NCBI RefSeq assembly: GCF_015207425.1
Contig: NZ_JADEWZ010000016.1
Coordinates: 1-64,000 of the forward strand
From: Lusitaniella coriacea LEGE 07157
GTDB lineage: Bacteria; Cyanobacteriota; Cyanobacteriia; Cyanobacteriales; Spirulinaceae
Direction: 5' to 3'
Length of the DNA stretch: 64,000 nucleotides
The position numbers and the translations under genes were made by a program. Below the pieces are notes generated by a model, which ran no database searches, had not been told where the DNA came from, and worked only from the letters and a program-made list of their open reading frames with translations. Position 1 is the first letter of the stretch; each line of letters opens with the position of its first letter. This document shows, one piece after another, positions 54,669-63,739 of the stretch.

Positions 54669-55586
54669 CTAAGCTTGACGACCCTTACGAGACTTGAGGA
54701 ACGCCAAACCCGCAAATCCCAAGCTCAACAAACCCGCCGGTTCGGGAACATCTTGCTCTTGGACGGGGATATCGATATTGCCAGCCAAAGCCACGCCATC
54801 ATTCGCACATTCGAGGAGAACGTGTGCCATAAAAGAGTTGATTCCACCGGGAAGCACGCCACCCAGCATGGACTTGTCTAACTGGAAGCCGAAGGTTTGA
54901 GGACCATTGGCACCGAAGTTCCCGAAATCGAGTCCTTGTGCTGCCAATTGAGCGCCCGTCAGCAGGTTGATTTCGCCAACAAAGTTACCCGAATCAATCA
55001 CGTTGGTAACTGTCGTATTGCTACGAGTGGGGTTAGCAGCAACATCATCTCCATAGAGGTAGGAGTAGGCTTCATCTGCCGTAGCGATGTCGGTTCCCAT
55101 CGTGTTGGCTTTGTTGTAACCAGAATCGTAGTATCGGCGGGTGCTGCCATAACCGTTGTTTTCGCCAGTGACGCTCTTAGTGGCGACATTGCTGAACAAA
55201 CCCACTTGGTCTACACCCGAATCGTTGGTGCTAGCGAAGCGAACCCCTAACAGATTGCCTTCTGCTTCAGCCGTGGCGAAATCCTTACCAGAGAAGTTGA
55301 AGAACATATCGCCCCAACCAATATTCTTATCAGCCGCACCGCTAGCGTAAGTTCCGGTGAGGGGAGTTCCACCCGTTAATGCCACATAAACGCTGTCTGC
55401 GGTTTCTGTAACGGCGAAACCTTTGATTTCGTAGTTGCTGCCGCCAGAGCCATCAGAGAAGGAATCGATGCTGTAATTCCAACCTTGATACATTTCGCCG
55501 GCTTTGGCTTGCTGTCCTGCTGTAGCGAGGAGGCAAACTCCAACTGCAACACTTCCGATAACTTTATTAATGTAATGTGTTTTCAT
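54669..55586 (-). CDS. PEP-CTERM surface protein, paralogue 3 (XDD-type)
   Basis: This 305-residue exported protein is the third of the tandem set and closest to paralogue 2. Its signal peptide is INKVIGSVAVGVCLLATAGQ, its domain start MYQGWNYSIDSFSDGSGG, and its sorting signal VPEPAGLLSLGFAGLAFLKS with the basic tail RKGRQA. ATG 55586 has AGGAG upstream; the frame is open to 55661 but the extra 25 residues would precede the signal peptide and lie in the conserved leader. A probable promoter/leader follows on the 5' side (55587-55933), and an intrinsic terminator lies downstream. Surface location is inferred from the sorting signal. Confidence 0.86.
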   Translation of the reverse strand: MKTHYINKVIGSVAVGVCLLATAGQQAKAGEMYQGWNYSIDSFSDGSGGSNYEIKGFAVTETADSVYVALTGGTPLTGTYASGAADKNIGWGDMFFNFSGKDFATAEAEGNLLGVRFASTNDSGVDQVGLFSNVATKSVTGENNGYGSTRRYYDSGYNKANTMGTDIATADEAYSYLYGDDVAANPTRSNTTVTNVIDSGNFVGEINLLTGAQLAAQGLDFGNFGANGPQTFGFQLDKSMLGGVLPGGINSFMAHVLLECANDGVALAGNIDIPVQEQDVPEPAGLLSLGFAGLAFLKSRKGRQA

Positions 55587-56112
55587 GAGGTGAAACTCCT
55601 TTCGATTGCTTTCTGAATTCCTATATTTATATTGAAACAGTAATAAAGGAGGAATAGGCAAAGTTAAGGTAAGGATATTGGGCTATTTATATCAAGAAGT
55701 GATGAAGTTAAAACGCAATTCGGTTACTCTTTCACAATCTCATAAGCTTTTATCTACAAAGTATCTAGCCGATCTAGGAGAATATTAGCGTTCATACTGA
55801 TAAGCAGAAAATGTAATCTTTTGATTGCCGTTTATCGACTTAAGTGAAATAACATAATAAATGAGTTTGTTTTTTTTGAGAATGAGTCTTTACTCGGATA
55901 TTTCCAAATTGTTTTGCATGGAATTGCTGAAAATTGATTTAACGATTGCAGTTTGGGCGCGATCGCGTGCGTACAATTTTTGATACCTTCACATTTGCTG
56001 GGGCGGTTTAGCAGAATTGAGTCTTTAGGTGGGGTGCAGTTGACGATACAATGAACATCGCTGCTTCAACCGATAACAATGCCCTAAAGCCGTAGGGACA
56101 ACGCTCTGAACT
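55587..56112. promoter_or_regulatory. Duplicated leader of paralogue 3 and chlD upstream region
   Basis: 55587-55933 is the leader/promoter block shared with paralogue 2. 55934-56112 is the divergent upstream region of chlD. It contains one HIP1 octamer near 55960 and TTGACGATACAATG near 56039, which looks like fused promoter elements but has no proper spacing. No gene is seen here. Confidence 0.5.
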
Positions 56113-58140
56113 ATGCCACCCGTAACAACTCGACCTGTTAATTTAGCATTTCCCCTCACTGCTGTGGTGGGACAAGAAGCCATTAAACTCGCTCTTTTGC
56201 TCGCCGCAATCGATCCGGAATTGGGGGGAGTCGCGATCGCGGGTCGTCGTGGAACGGCGAAATCGGTAATGGCGCGGTCGATTCACGCCCTCCTTCCGCC
56301 CATTGAAGTGGTGACGGAATCCTTTTATAATGCCTCCCCCGAAGAGTGGCAACAGGCAACGGGAGAAGATTTAGGGGATTGGGAAAAAGATTTACAAGAC
56401 AATCCAGAATCCAAAGTCGCGATCGTTCCCGCATCCTTCGTACAAATCCCTCTCGGCGTAACCGAAGATCGCTTATTGGGTTCGGTGGACGTGGAAGAGT
56501 CCATTAAACAAGGAGAACCCATCTTTCAACCGGGATTATTAGCCCAAGCCCATCGCGGCGTTCTATATATAGATGAGATCAATCTCCTTGATGACGAGAT
56601 TGCTAACCAACTCCTTACCGTTCTCACCGAAGGACGCAACATTGTCGAACGGGAAGGCATTAGTATCGAACATCCTTGCAAACCCATTTTCATCGCCACC
56701 TACAACCCCGAAGAAGGCACATTGCGGGAACACCTGCTCGATCGCATCGCCATCACTCTCTCTGCTGACGGAGTATTAGCGTTGGATCAAAGAGTTGCGG
56801 CGGTGGAACAGGTTCTCGAATATGCCAGTTCTCCTCAAGCCTTTATCGACCAGTACGGCGACGATATTGATAATCTAAAAACCGATATCCTTCTCGCGCG
56901 GGAGTATTTGAAGGATGTGGAAATGACGCGCGATCAAATCCTTTATTTGGTTGAGGAAGCGGTTCGCGGCGGCGTACAGGGACATCGGGCGGAATTATTC
57001 GCGGTGCGCGTGGCGAAAGCGGCGGCTGCATTGGAAGGGCGCGATCGCGCGACAGCAGAAGATTTAAAACGAGCGGTAGAATTGGTCATCATTCCCCGTT
57101 CCACCATCGTCCAAACCCCACCAGAAGAAGCCCCACCACCGCCACCTCCTCCACCGCCGCCTCAAGACGAACAGGAATCGGAAGAGGAACCCGACGAACC
57201 GGAAGAGGAAAAAGAAGAACAGGACGAACAGCAAGAACCCCCTGGCATTCCCGAAGAATTTATCTTCGATGTGGAAGGGGTTATCCTCGACCCCAGCGTG
57301 TTGTACTTCGCACAGATGGCACAGCGTCAGGGGAAAACCGGGGCGCGGAGTATGATTTTCTCCGACGATCGCGGACGTTATATTAAACCCATGCTTCCCA
57401 AGGGGAAAGTGCGTCGCGTTGCGGTGGATGCGACCCTACGGGCGGCTGCACCCTACCAAAAGACTCGTCGCGCGCGCCATCCAGGGCGTAAAGTGGTCGT
57501 GGAACAGAGCGACCTGCGGGCGAAACGCTTGGCACGAAAAGCTGGGGCGCTCATTGTCTTTGTGGTGGATGCGTCCGGTTCGATGGCACTCAACCGAATG
57601 CAATCGGCGAAAGGTGCGGTGATGCGCCTGCTCACAGAAGCTTATGAAAATCGAGATCAAATAGCGCTAATCCCCTTCCGGGGGGAACGTGCGGATGTTT
57701 TACTCCCTCCCACGCGATCGATTACCCTCGCTAAGGGACGCTTAGAAAAACTCCCCTGTGGCGGCGGTTCTCCCTTAGCCCACGGTTTAACCCAGGCGGT
57801 TCACGTAGGGACGAATGCAAAGATGTCCGGAGATATCGGTCAAGTGGTGATTGTCGCGATTACCGACGGACGAGGCAATATTCCCCTGGCGCGTTCTTTG
57901 GAAGAACCCATCCCAGAAGGGGAAAAGCCGGATATTAAAGCCGAACTCCTCAATATTGCCGGACGCATCCGTGCAACGGGATTCCAACTGCTGGTGATCG
58001 ATACGGAGAATAAGTTTGTCTCCACGGGGTTTGCAAAGGAGTTGGCGAAGACTGCGGGGGGGAAATACTACCATCTTCCCAAAGCAACGGATCGCGCGAT
58101 CGCGGCGATGACGAAAGATGCGATTTCTTCAGTGAGGTAG
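56113..58140 (+). CDS. chlD: Magnesium chelatase subunit ChlD
   Basis: ChlD is the large AAA+ subunit of Mg-chelatase, which with ChlI and ChlH inserts Mg into protoporphyrin IX, the first committed step of chlorophyll synthesis. The 675-residue product has an AAA+ domain at about 1-340 ([41 protein letters not shown]), a poly-proline and acidic linker near 340-380 and a C-terminal integrin I/vWA domain with the MIDAS motif [12 protein letters not shown] near residue 482. Full length and normal. The start ATG is at 56113. Other chl genes are not adjacent; ycf54 is at 3.7 kb. Confidence 0.97.
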   Translation: MPPVTTRPVNLAFPLTAVVGQEAIKLALLLAAIDPELGGVAIAGRRGTAKSVMARSIHALLPPIEVVTESFYNASPEEWQQATGEDLGDWEKDLQDNPESKVAIVPASFVQIPLGVTEDRLLGSVDVEESIKQGEPIFQPGLLAQAHRGVLYIDEINLLDDEIANQLLTVLTEGRNIVEREGISIEHPCKPIFIATYNPEEGTLREHLLDRIAITLSADGVLALDQRVAAVEQVLEYASSPQAFIDQYGDDIDNLKTDILLAREYLKDVEMTRDQILYLVEEAVRGGVQGHRAELFAVRVAKAAAALEGRDRATAEDLKRAVELVIIPRSTIVQTPPEEAPPPPPPPPPPQDEQESEEEPDEPEEEKEEQDEQQEPPGIPEEFIFDVEGVILDPSVLYFAQMAQRQGKTGARSMIFSDDRGRYIKPMLPKGKVRRVAVDATLRAAAPYQKTRRARHPGRKVVVEQSDLRAKRLARKAGALIVFVVDASGSMALNRMQSAKGAVMRLLTEAYENRDQIALIPFRGERADVLLPPTRSITLAKGRLEKLPCGGGSPLAHGLTQAVHVGTNAKMSGDIGQVVIVAITDGRGNIPLARSLEEPIPEGEKPDIKAELLNIAGRIRATGFQLLVIDTENKFVSTGFAKELAKTAGGKYYHLPKATDRAIAAMTKDAISSVR

Positions 58141-58158
58141 GTGCGATAATCGTCATAT

Positions 58159-58299
58159 GTGTTGTCGCCTGTTGATAATTTTGCGGCTGAAGTTGAAGCC
58201 CTCCGTCAAAACCGGGAATTCATGGAATTTTTAGTACAACGTTCTCGTTCGACAAAACGAGTATCGCTTTTGGAAGCGCGAAAACGATTGGGGATTTGA
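58159..58299 (+). CDS. Orphan antitoxin-like small protein
   Basis: This 46-residue open frame starts at GTG 58159, just downstream of chlD, and ends REFMEFLVQRSRSTKRVSLL then EARKRLGI. The pattern of a disordered, basic C-terminal stretch resembles small antitoxins found before PIN or RelE toxins in cyanobacteria, an impression from memory. No toxin frame follows in 58300-58472, where stops come quickly, so it is either a relic or a stand-alone antitoxin. No ribosome site is evident. Confidence 0.4.
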   Translation: MLSPVDNFAAEVEALRQNREFMEFLVQRSRSTKRVSLLEARKRLGI

Positions 58300-58472
58300 G
58301 GAATGGGAGATAAAGGGAAAAATCGGTTGTATGTAGGCGCGATCACTCGCTAACGTTCCGGGTCAGCGTTTGCCAGAGTCTTTGCATCCAATCCATTTGG
58401 CTTCAGTCAATCCGCTACACCTAAATTGTTAGGCTTTTATGCAGAAGTGCATATCACAAATTATCTTTCAAT

Positions 58473-59072
58473 TTATTTGAACTCGCCTTTCTCTTCCTTA
58501 GCCTTGAACTCTGCTTTTGCACCTCGTATCACATCTTTAACATCACTATCACTTACAACATCTTTAGCAATATTCTTTAATTCCTGTTCGCTGAGCGTTG
58601 TTGGATCGATCCCTTTGCTGAAAAGCTGAGTCATTATCTTCAGATAGACATAACCCGAAGCTAATGTCATCGCATAACAAACTCCACCCATGATGACAGA
58701 TGCCCCGATATTGCCTAGTCCTGGTACGAACGAAAATGCTGTTGATAAAGCGATCATACCAACAACATACGAAGCAATATTGGTTGCCACCCCAGAAGCA
58801 AGGGACTTCAGAATATTTTTAGAAAATGGCAAGTCTATTTCTAAGCCTATTCTGCTGTACATAGTCCATATGAAACCTGCACAAGCAACGGTAGCAGCAG
58901 CCCCTCCAGCACCCGGAATCCAAGCCGATCCTAAAGCCGAAAGTGCTGCACCTTTTGAATGAAACTTCACAATTTCTGCGATCTCCTGAGGCAAGTTATT
59001 ATCCACCGTTTTATCCATAGCCTCTAATAATTTTGTTGCTTGCTCAAGCAGCATGTCGTCTAGCTTACTCAT
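58473..59072 (-). CDS. Hypothetical membrane protein with glycine-zipper segments
   Basis: This 199-residue protein has a helical N-terminus (MSKLDDMLLEQATKLLEAMD), two or three hydrophobic segments rich in Gly/Ala (GSAWIPGAGGAAATVACAGF, FVPGLGNIGASVIMGGV) and a charged C-terminal helix (DVIRGAKAEFKAKEE). It may resemble DUF697-like or EcsC-like membrane proteins, but I cannot assign it. ATG 59072 has an excellent GGAGGTGA five bases upstream, so it is clearly translated. It has no obvious partner. Confidence 0.72.
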   Translation of the reverse strand: MSKLDDMLLEQATKLLEAMDKTVDNNLPQEIAEIVKFHSKGAALSALGSAWIPGAGGAAATVACAGFIWTMYSRIGLEIDLPFSKNILKSLASGVATNIASYVVGMIALSTAFSFVPGLGNIGASVIMGGVCYAMTLASGYVYLKIMTQLFSKGIDPTTLSEQELKNIAKDVVSDSDVKDVIRGAKAEFKAKEEKGEFK

Positions 59073-59267
59073 ATATTCACCTCCATGAGTATTTGAAATT
59101 ATTTGTAGTATAGTAGAATTCGGTAAGGATGCTTACACGCCTCTGTTAGGTTAGGGGAAATGCGATCACCTGTGAATCAGCGATCACGCGATCGCGGTGG
59201 TGAGGCGAGGGAGAATGGAGAGGACGCGATATTGCAATATCATCAAATAAAGACTTATCTCATTGCA

Positions 59268-59525
59268 CTACAACAAGGCTTCATACTCATCATGACTACC
59301 CATCCAAAACCAGTAATAATCATTGCCTTTCTTTAAAGCCAACGCTCGATAGCCACCGCTAACCCGCGCAGACCAAAGATTCTTTCCCACCTTTTTGAAG
59401 TGTAGAGAGGGATGGAGAGGATTATCTCGCCAAAGTCGATAAGCTTTTTGAGCTTGTTCCTTCACCTCTGGAGATAAAGCTGCATAGGCTTTCCAGAAAT
59501 CAGGCGTTGCGAAGGACTTTATCAA
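59268..59525 (-). CDS. RelE/ParE-type toxin
   Basis: This 85-residue basic protein has the RelE-fold pattern: a helix near the N-terminus (FWKAYAALSPEVKEQAQKAY), HPSLHFKKVGKNLWSARVSG, then YRALALKKGNDYYWFWMGSH. RelE-type toxins cut mRNA at the ribosome or inhibit gyrase. It overlaps the antitoxin gene by 26 bp, typical for a type II toxin-antitoxin operon with antitoxin first. The only available start is TTG 59525. Between this gene and 59072 lie a perfect 14-bp palindrome (59228-59241) and no gene. Confidence 0.78.
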   Translation of the reverse strand: MIKSFATPDFWKAYAALSPEVKEQAQKAYRLWRDNPLHPSLHFKKVGKNLWSARVSGGYRALALKKGNDYYWFWMGSHDEYEALL

Positions 59526-59721
59526 GCTCTCTCACTTGGTTCGCCGCGATGTCTGCTTCCGCTTTAGCAATTAAATCATTCAGTCTTCCCGATGCCAAAT
59601 CGGTTTCCATCTGTCGATCCCACGCCTCATCAAGATAATTTTGAAGCCACAATGCAAGTTGTCGAACGTCATTTTCCGGAAGTTCTTCAATCGCCGCTTT
59701 AATTTCAAGCAGAGGAGTCAT
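59500..59721 (-). CDS. Antitoxin of the RelE-type pair
   Basis: This 73-residue acidic protein begins MTPLLEIKAAIEELPENDVR and is helical throughout, with RQMETDLASGRLNDLIAKAE near the C-terminal half. It is encoded immediately before and overlapping the RelE-like toxin, so it is the probable antitoxin, which would bind the toxin and repress the operon. I recognise it only as the short-antitoxin class seen beside RelE in cyanobacteria. ATG 59721. Confidence 0.72.
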   Translation of the reverse strand: MTPLLEIKAAIEELPENDVRQLALWLQNYLDEAWDRQMETDLASGRLNDLIAKAEADIAANQVRELDKVLRNA

Positions 59722-59781
59722 AGATGAAGTTTGAATTTCACGACTGTCTATCTATGGTAGCGCGCCTCCGCTAAATTTTAG

Positions 59782-59916
59782 CTCGAACCCGTCAGCTTGG
59801 GAAAAAATATCGGGTTTAATGCCAAAGAACTGCGGAAACTACAATTAATCGTACAAGAACATCAAAAAACTTTATTGGAGGCATGGTATGGGTATTTTGG
59901 CGATTCGAGCAGATGA
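59782..59916 (+). pseudogene. C-terminal remnant of a DUF4160 protein
   Basis: The plus-strand frame reads LEPVSLGKNIGFNAKELRKL then QLIVQEHQKTLLEAWYGYFG, the usual C-terminus of DUF4160 proteins. A stop lies just upstream (TAG at 59779), so the N-terminal half is missing. It overlaps the start of the DUF2442 gene by 29 bp, the normal arrangement of intact DUF4160-DUF2442 pairs. Confidence 0.65.
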
Positions 59917-60157
59917 AAGAGTGAAAAACGTTAACTTTACAGAAGATACGATTAGCGTCGATCTCATGGACGGACGAGTTATTGCCGTTTCGCTGACTTG
60001 GTATCCGAGATTATTCAACGCCACGCCCGAACAACGTAAACAATGGGAAATTTGCGGTGGCGGCTATGGTATTCATTGGGAAGAGATTGACGAAGATATC
60101 AGCACAGAAGGAATGCTACGTGGCGCACCTGCACCCAGGACTATAAGTTCGATTTGA
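59888..60157 (+). CDS. DUF2442 protein
   Basis: This 89-residue protein contains the DUF2442 core: RVKNVNFTEDTISVDLMDGR, VIAVSLTWYPRLFNATPEQR and GGGYGIHWEEIDEDISTEGM. DUF2442 proteins are commonly encoded after DUF4160 and the pair is regarded as toxin-antitoxin-like. ATG 59888 has GGAGG six bases upstream. Its partner is truncated, so this may be an orphan. The C-terminal 10 residues (APAPRTISSI) are unremarkable. Confidence 0.82.
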   Translation: MGILAIRADERVKNVNFTEDTISVDLMDGRVIAVSLTWYPRLFNATPEQRKQWEICGGGYGIHWEEIDEDISTEGMLRGAPAPRTISSI

Positions 60158-60318
60158 GGTAAGAATCAGGAAGTGCGCAATTTCTTCTGTGAGGTGAGGG
60201 GAATTGTTAAGATGCGCGATCAGTGATTTCTCTAACTCAATCAACCAGCTTTACACGATTGGTGTGCAAGCGGATTGTTACATAATGGTATGCCAAACAA
60301 CTTCCATAACTCTTGAAG

Positions 60319-60684
60319 TCAGGTCACGCAAACCGTTACGACTCTATCATTCTCCCAATCATCCTTACTTAACTCCAATACCAGATAATCATCATCTATC
60401 TCTCCATCAAGTGTGCTGATCAATCGATAATGACCAATCTCTCTACCATTAGATGCCAAGATTTTGAGGCATGTATCAATATAGATCGAGTCCCAGTCAG
60501 AACGTTGAAAGATAAGTTGGTGTGAGAAAAACTGCTTTTCTAAATCTTGGGCAATCCATCCGTCTATTTCCCCGCCATCATTAGCGAACCAATCGTCGCA
60601 ACTTGCCATTGCTTGCTCAACCAACTTATGGCGTGATGTCAAATCTAGCAGATATTTAATAACTTTCTTCTGAGTAATTGACAT
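60319..60684 (-). CDS. Hypothetical acidic protein
   Basis: This 121-residue protein starts MSITQKKVIKYLLDLTSRHK. It is soluble and acidic, with aromatic residues in the middle (DDWFANDGGEIDGWIAQDLE) and end (YLVLELSKDDWENDRVVTV). I do not recognise its family. An upstream ATG at 60702 would add six residues; neither start has a strong ribosome site. It lies within the toxin-antitoxin island. Confidence 0.55.
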   Translation of the reverse strand: MSITQKKVIKYLLDLTSRHKLVEQAMASCDDWFANDGGEIDGWIAQDLEKQFFSHQLIFQRSDWDSIYIDTCLKILASNGREIGHYRLISTLDGEIDDDYLVLELSKDDWENDRVVTVCVT

Positions 60685-60702
60685 CGTTAAGCTAAAACAC
60701 AT

Positions 60703-61055
60703 TCAGATTGGATATCGGGCGCTTTGTATCAAAGATATCAATCTCTCTCCGCGTCACCGTTTCACCGTTTCACCGTTTCAACCCAAGTTACAATTTAAAG
60801 GTTAAACAGCTTATCTTTATCGCGAAACTCTATATGGCTAGTATAGCCCGGTCATCACCTTAGATTGAGTGCCAAGGAACGGCGGAAACTTCACTACGCG
60901 GCGCACCTGCTTGAGGTAGAAGTAAGGAAGCGCGCGATTTATAGAAACTAACGCTACTCTAAACTACCTGGGAACCTCCGTGATTTGCGCGATTTCTTCT
61001 GTGAGGTGAGGGGGAAATGGAGGGTGTGCGAGCATAACGGCGAACAGATACTGTC
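60703..61055. other. Intergenic region with a decayed DUF4160-DUF2442 copy
   Basis: 60866-60890 (GTGCCAAGGAACGGCGGAAAC) resembles the DUF4160 relic around 59820. 60897-60945 contains CGGCGCACCTGC and GAGGTAGAAGTAAGGAAG resembling 60121-60175 after DUF2442. 60988-61011 repeats the motif at 60176-60199. It is therefore a second, more decayed copy of the same module with an internal deletion. A simple CCGTTTCA repeat (60758-60781) and a copy of the post-stop repeat (60790-60814) are also present. Confidence 0.55.
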
Positions 61056-61388
61056 TCAGCGTGCAATCTCAATTTCATGGTAAGCACCTGGAGCGAGAGT
61101 ACTAATAATATTCTGAATCTCACCGATATGCTGCTGGATACGCGGCCACGACGTAGATAGCAATACAACAATAGCAATTTTTCGGCTTGTAAGATTTTGT
61201 TGATAGCGCAAGTTCCGATCTGTCGTGATGAGCAAATCGTATCCATCTCGTTCAGCCGCTTCGAGTAGATCGCTATTGGCTAATGTTGACCATCCACGCT
61301 CATAGGCAGTATCTACTGTATGACCCAATAACGAACGCCGCAGGGGGACTGGCGTACCTTGGTCGAAAATATCTTCATACCTACGCAA
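61056..61388 (-). CDS. DUF5615 PIN-like toxin, possible frameshift at start
   Basis: This 110-residue protein has a PIN-like nuclease fold: FDQGTPVPLRRSLLGHTVDT, then AYERGWSTLANSDLLEAAER and YDLLITTDRNLRYQQNL. These carry the acidic residues expected to bind metal. The pair with DUF433 is a VapBC-like type II module. The expected family start is MKI(L/F)FDQGTPVPLRR. Here the ATG at 61376-61378 reads ATG AAG ATA TTT then TCG, out of frame with FDQGTP by one missing T in the TTTT run. The present frame would need TTG 61388, which overlaps the antitoxin stop. So the gene is either disrupted or started from TTG. Confidence 0.75.
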   Translation of the reverse strand: MRRYEDIFDQGTPVPLRRSLLGHTVDTAYERGWSTLANSDLLEAAERDGYDLLITTDRNLRYQQNLTSRKIAIVVLLSTSWPRIQQHIGEIQNIISTLAPGAYHEIEIAR

Positions 61389-61614
61389 TTTGCGTTAGTG
61401 ATGCTAGCGCGCGATCTAGTAGCACCTCAACTTGTTCGCGCGTTACCCCCGGAAACCATTCGAGAAACTGGTCAATGGAGGCTCCATCCTTGAGGTTCTC
61501 GAACAAAGCGGTAACGGGGACGCGCGTTCCGCGAAATACCCATGCACCACTCACCTTGGTGGGATGACGTTCAATAACTTCAAAGAGGTCTGCATTCTGC
61601 ATAATGTTCGCCAC
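61381..61614 (-). CDS. DUF433 antitoxin
   Basis: This 77-residue protein has the DUF433 core: IERHPTKVSGAWVFRGTRVP, VTALFENLKDGASIDQFLEW and FPGVTREQVEVLLDRALASL. It has a winged-helix-like DNA-binding fold in this family and would neutralise the DUF5615 toxin encoded next. It is encoded first, the usual order. The stop TAG (61381-61383) precedes the expected toxin ATG by two bases. The start ATG is at 61614. Confidence 0.85.
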   Translation of the reverse strand: MANIMQNADLFEVIERHPTKVSGAWVFRGTRVPVTALFENLKDGASIDQFLEWFPGVTREQVEVLLDRALASLTQIA

Positions 61615-61787
61615 TTGTATAGAAGGAAAGACCTATGATACAGCAGTAGTATAGCAATATTTCAAACAAGAACGCTTGCGGGGGTTGAGTTTTGGAAAAC
61701 GCAATCACCTTGAGGATTGTTCCTTAGTACGACTCTTTAGTGAAGTGCCTTTTTTTACTGCTTTGTAGGAAATATTCGCATGAACTT

Positions 61788-62882
61788 TCAATCTTGCCAC
61801 GCCCCTGTTATCTCATCTCTGCTGCGTCGTTCGCTTAATTCTGCGGCGAGGAGAATGGCGGCTTTCATGCTGTCTGCGCGGGCGATGCCTTGCCCTGCAA
61901 TATCAAATGCCGTGCCATGATCGGGGGAGGTGCGGATGAAGGGTAAACCAATGGTTGTGTTGACGGCGCGATCGAATGCCATTAGTTTGACGGGAATTAA
62001 ACCTTGATCGTGATACAGCGCGAGATACCCATCCGCAGGCGTTGTTGTTGCATCTTCGCCATACCAAGCTTGGGCGGGGTTAACCCAGAGGGTATCGGGG
62101 GGAACGAGTCCGAGGAGTTCGAGATTGGGATGGTTTCGTCGTTCTGCTTTTAACCAAGGAAATAACCAGTCTTGCTCTTCGGTTCCTAGTTGTCCCGCTT
62201 CGCCACTGTGGGGGTTCAATCCCGCGATCGCGATTTTTGGCGTTGCAATGCCGAAGTCCTTGCGCAGAGAGTGGATGAATAACTTCAATTTATTCGTCAT
62301 TCGTTGGGGTGTTAGCGCATCGGGAACGTCTCGCAGGGGAATATGTGTTGTGGCGAGGAGGGTTCGCAGCGTCCAGTGGGTATGGGGCGATCGCGCGACG
62401 AACAGCATTCCATAGTTTTTTGCTCCTGCTGCTTCTGCTAAAACCTCTGTTTGTCCTGGATAATCGTATCCTGCGGCTTTCCAGAGGGATTTGGCAATGG
62501 GTGCGGTGACAATGCCTTGAAATTCTCCTTTTAAGGTTCGCGCGATCGCGGTTTTCAAATAGGCGAAACTCGCCGCGCCACTGGCTGCATTCCCCCGTCC
62601 CCACTCGATGGGGTCTGCACTTCCCTCCAAAGGGGTATGGAGAATGGACAGGTTTTGGGGATCGGCGAGTCCTTCAATCCCTTGCTCTCTCAGGTGTTTG
62701 TAGGCTTTGGCAAAGAGCGCGCGATCGCCGATTAAGGTCATTTGACATTTTCCCCGAACCATCGGATCGCCAAGGGCTTTTAGCACCACCTCAGAACCAA
62801 TTCCTGCCGGGTCACCTAGCGTTACGGCAAGGTGAGGCTTCTGACTTTTTGAAAAAGCGGTTTCATCCAATTCCAAACTCAT
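61788..62882 (-). CDS. pdxA: 4-hydroxythreonine-4-phosphate dehydrogenase PdxA
   Basis: PdxA oxidises 4-phosphohydroxy-L-threonine with NAD to the substrate that PdxJ uses for pyridoxine 5'-phosphate. The 364-residue product has [20 protein letters not shown] at the start, [20 protein letters not shown], the TTHIPL histidine, [16 protein letters not shown], and [12 protein letters not shown] with the metal-binding histidine. The GHTE motif of the E. coli enzyme is PGQTE here, so the first metal-binding histidine is glutamine; I recall this variant from other cyanobacteria. The start ATG is at 62882. It lies six bases after the stop of the upstream ABC permease gene, so the two are probably co-transcribed. 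Its partner pdxJ is at 2.9 kb. Confidence 0.93.
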   Translation of the reverse strand: MSLELDETAFSKSQKPHLAVTLGDPAGIGSEVVLKALGDPMVRGKCQMTLIGDRALFAKAYKHLREQGIEGLADPQNLSILHTPLEGSADPIEWGRGNAASGAASFAYLKTAIARTLKGEFQGIVTAPIAKSLWKAAGYDYPGQTEVLAEAAGAKNYGMLFVARSPHTHWTLRTLLATTHIPLRDVPDALTPQRMTNKLKLFIHSLRKDFGIATPKIAIAGLNPHSGEAGQLGTEEQDWLFPWLKAERRNHPNLELLGLVPPDTLWVNPAQAWYGEDATTTPADGYLALYHDQGLIPVKLMAFDRAVNTTIGLPFIRTSPDHGTAFDIAGQGIARADSMKAAILLAAELSERRSRDEITGAWQD

Positions 62883-62888
62883 ATTTTT

Positions 62889-63728
62889 TTAGTTCAATTT
62901 AAACAATCGTTGAAAAATACCCTGACTGGGACTGAAGAAAAATGCCAATAAAAAGAAACTAAAAATAACCAGAACAATCGATGGACCAGAAGGCAAATCG
63001 AGATAGTAACTTAAATACATTCCAGTCACATTTCCCAAAATACCAATTACAGCCGCTAAACCCATCATAAAATGTAATTCTTTTACCAATAAATATGCCG
63101 TACTCGCAGGACCCACTAAAAGGGAAATAACCAGCAAAACTCCTACCGTTTGCATACTTGCAATAATCGTTAGCGTAACGGCTGCAATGAAACCAAAATA
63201 AATCCAATTTACGGGCAACCCACTCGCTTGAGCGCCCAGGGGATCGAAAGTGTAATAGAGAATTTCTGGATAAAATAGAGTGACAATTGCTAAGATCGCC
63301 AGAGTAATAATTAGCACCTGCCAAATGTCGCCTCGCACAACCCCTAAAATGTCGCCAAATAGCAATTGATTTAGATCGATACGATTTGTTCGCAACAGAT
63401 GAATGAGCAGTACGCCCAAAGCTAAAAAACTAGATAAAACTAACGCCATTGCCGTATCGACATTTAGCCGCGATTGAGTGCGTATCCAAGCAACAACTAA
63501 TGCACTTAATGTTCCCGCAATGAACGCCCCAAAGGAAAGATTAATATCAAAAAAAAAGGCAATCGAAAGTCCGGGTAAAACCGAGTGAGAAATCACATTC
63601 CCCATCAAACTCATATGCTCGACAACTAAATAACTTCCTACCACTCCACAAAGAATGCTCATTAAAACTCCAATAATGAGCGCATTGCACATAAACTCAA
63701 ATTGTAGAGGATTGGTTAACCAAACCAT
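62889..63728 (-). CDS. Metal (Mn/Zn/Fe) ABC transporter permease
   Basis: This 279-residue protein has about eight hydrophobic segments of the ABC-3 (ZnuB/MntB) permease family, which carries Zn2+, Mn2+ or Fe2+ with a periplasmic binding protein and an ATPase. Family blocks: GVVGSYLVVEHMSLMGNVIS, HSVLPGLSIAFFF, RLNVDTAMALVLSSFLALGV, LLFGDILGV, and VGVLLVISLLVGPASTAYLL. The ATPase and binding-protein genes must lie outside the window or elsewhere. The start ATG is at 63728. It follows the Uma2-type gene by 11 bp, so these are in one transcript. pdxA follows six bases later. Confidence 0.9.
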   Translation of the reverse strand: MVWLTNPLQFEFMCNALIIGVLMSILCGVVGSYLVVEHMSLMGNVISHSVLPGLSIAFFFDINLSFGAFIAGTLSALVVAWIRTQSRLNVDTAMALVLSSFLALGVLLIHLLRTNRIDLNQLLFGDILGVVRGDIWQVLIITLAILAIVTLFYPEILYYTFDPLGAQASGLPVNWIYFGFIAAVTLTIIASMQTVGVLLVISLLVGPASTAYLLVKELHFMMGLAAVIGILGNVTGMYLSYYLDLPSGPSIVLVIFSFFLLAFFFSPSQGIFQRLFKLN

Positions 63729-63739
63729 AGTTACATCAT

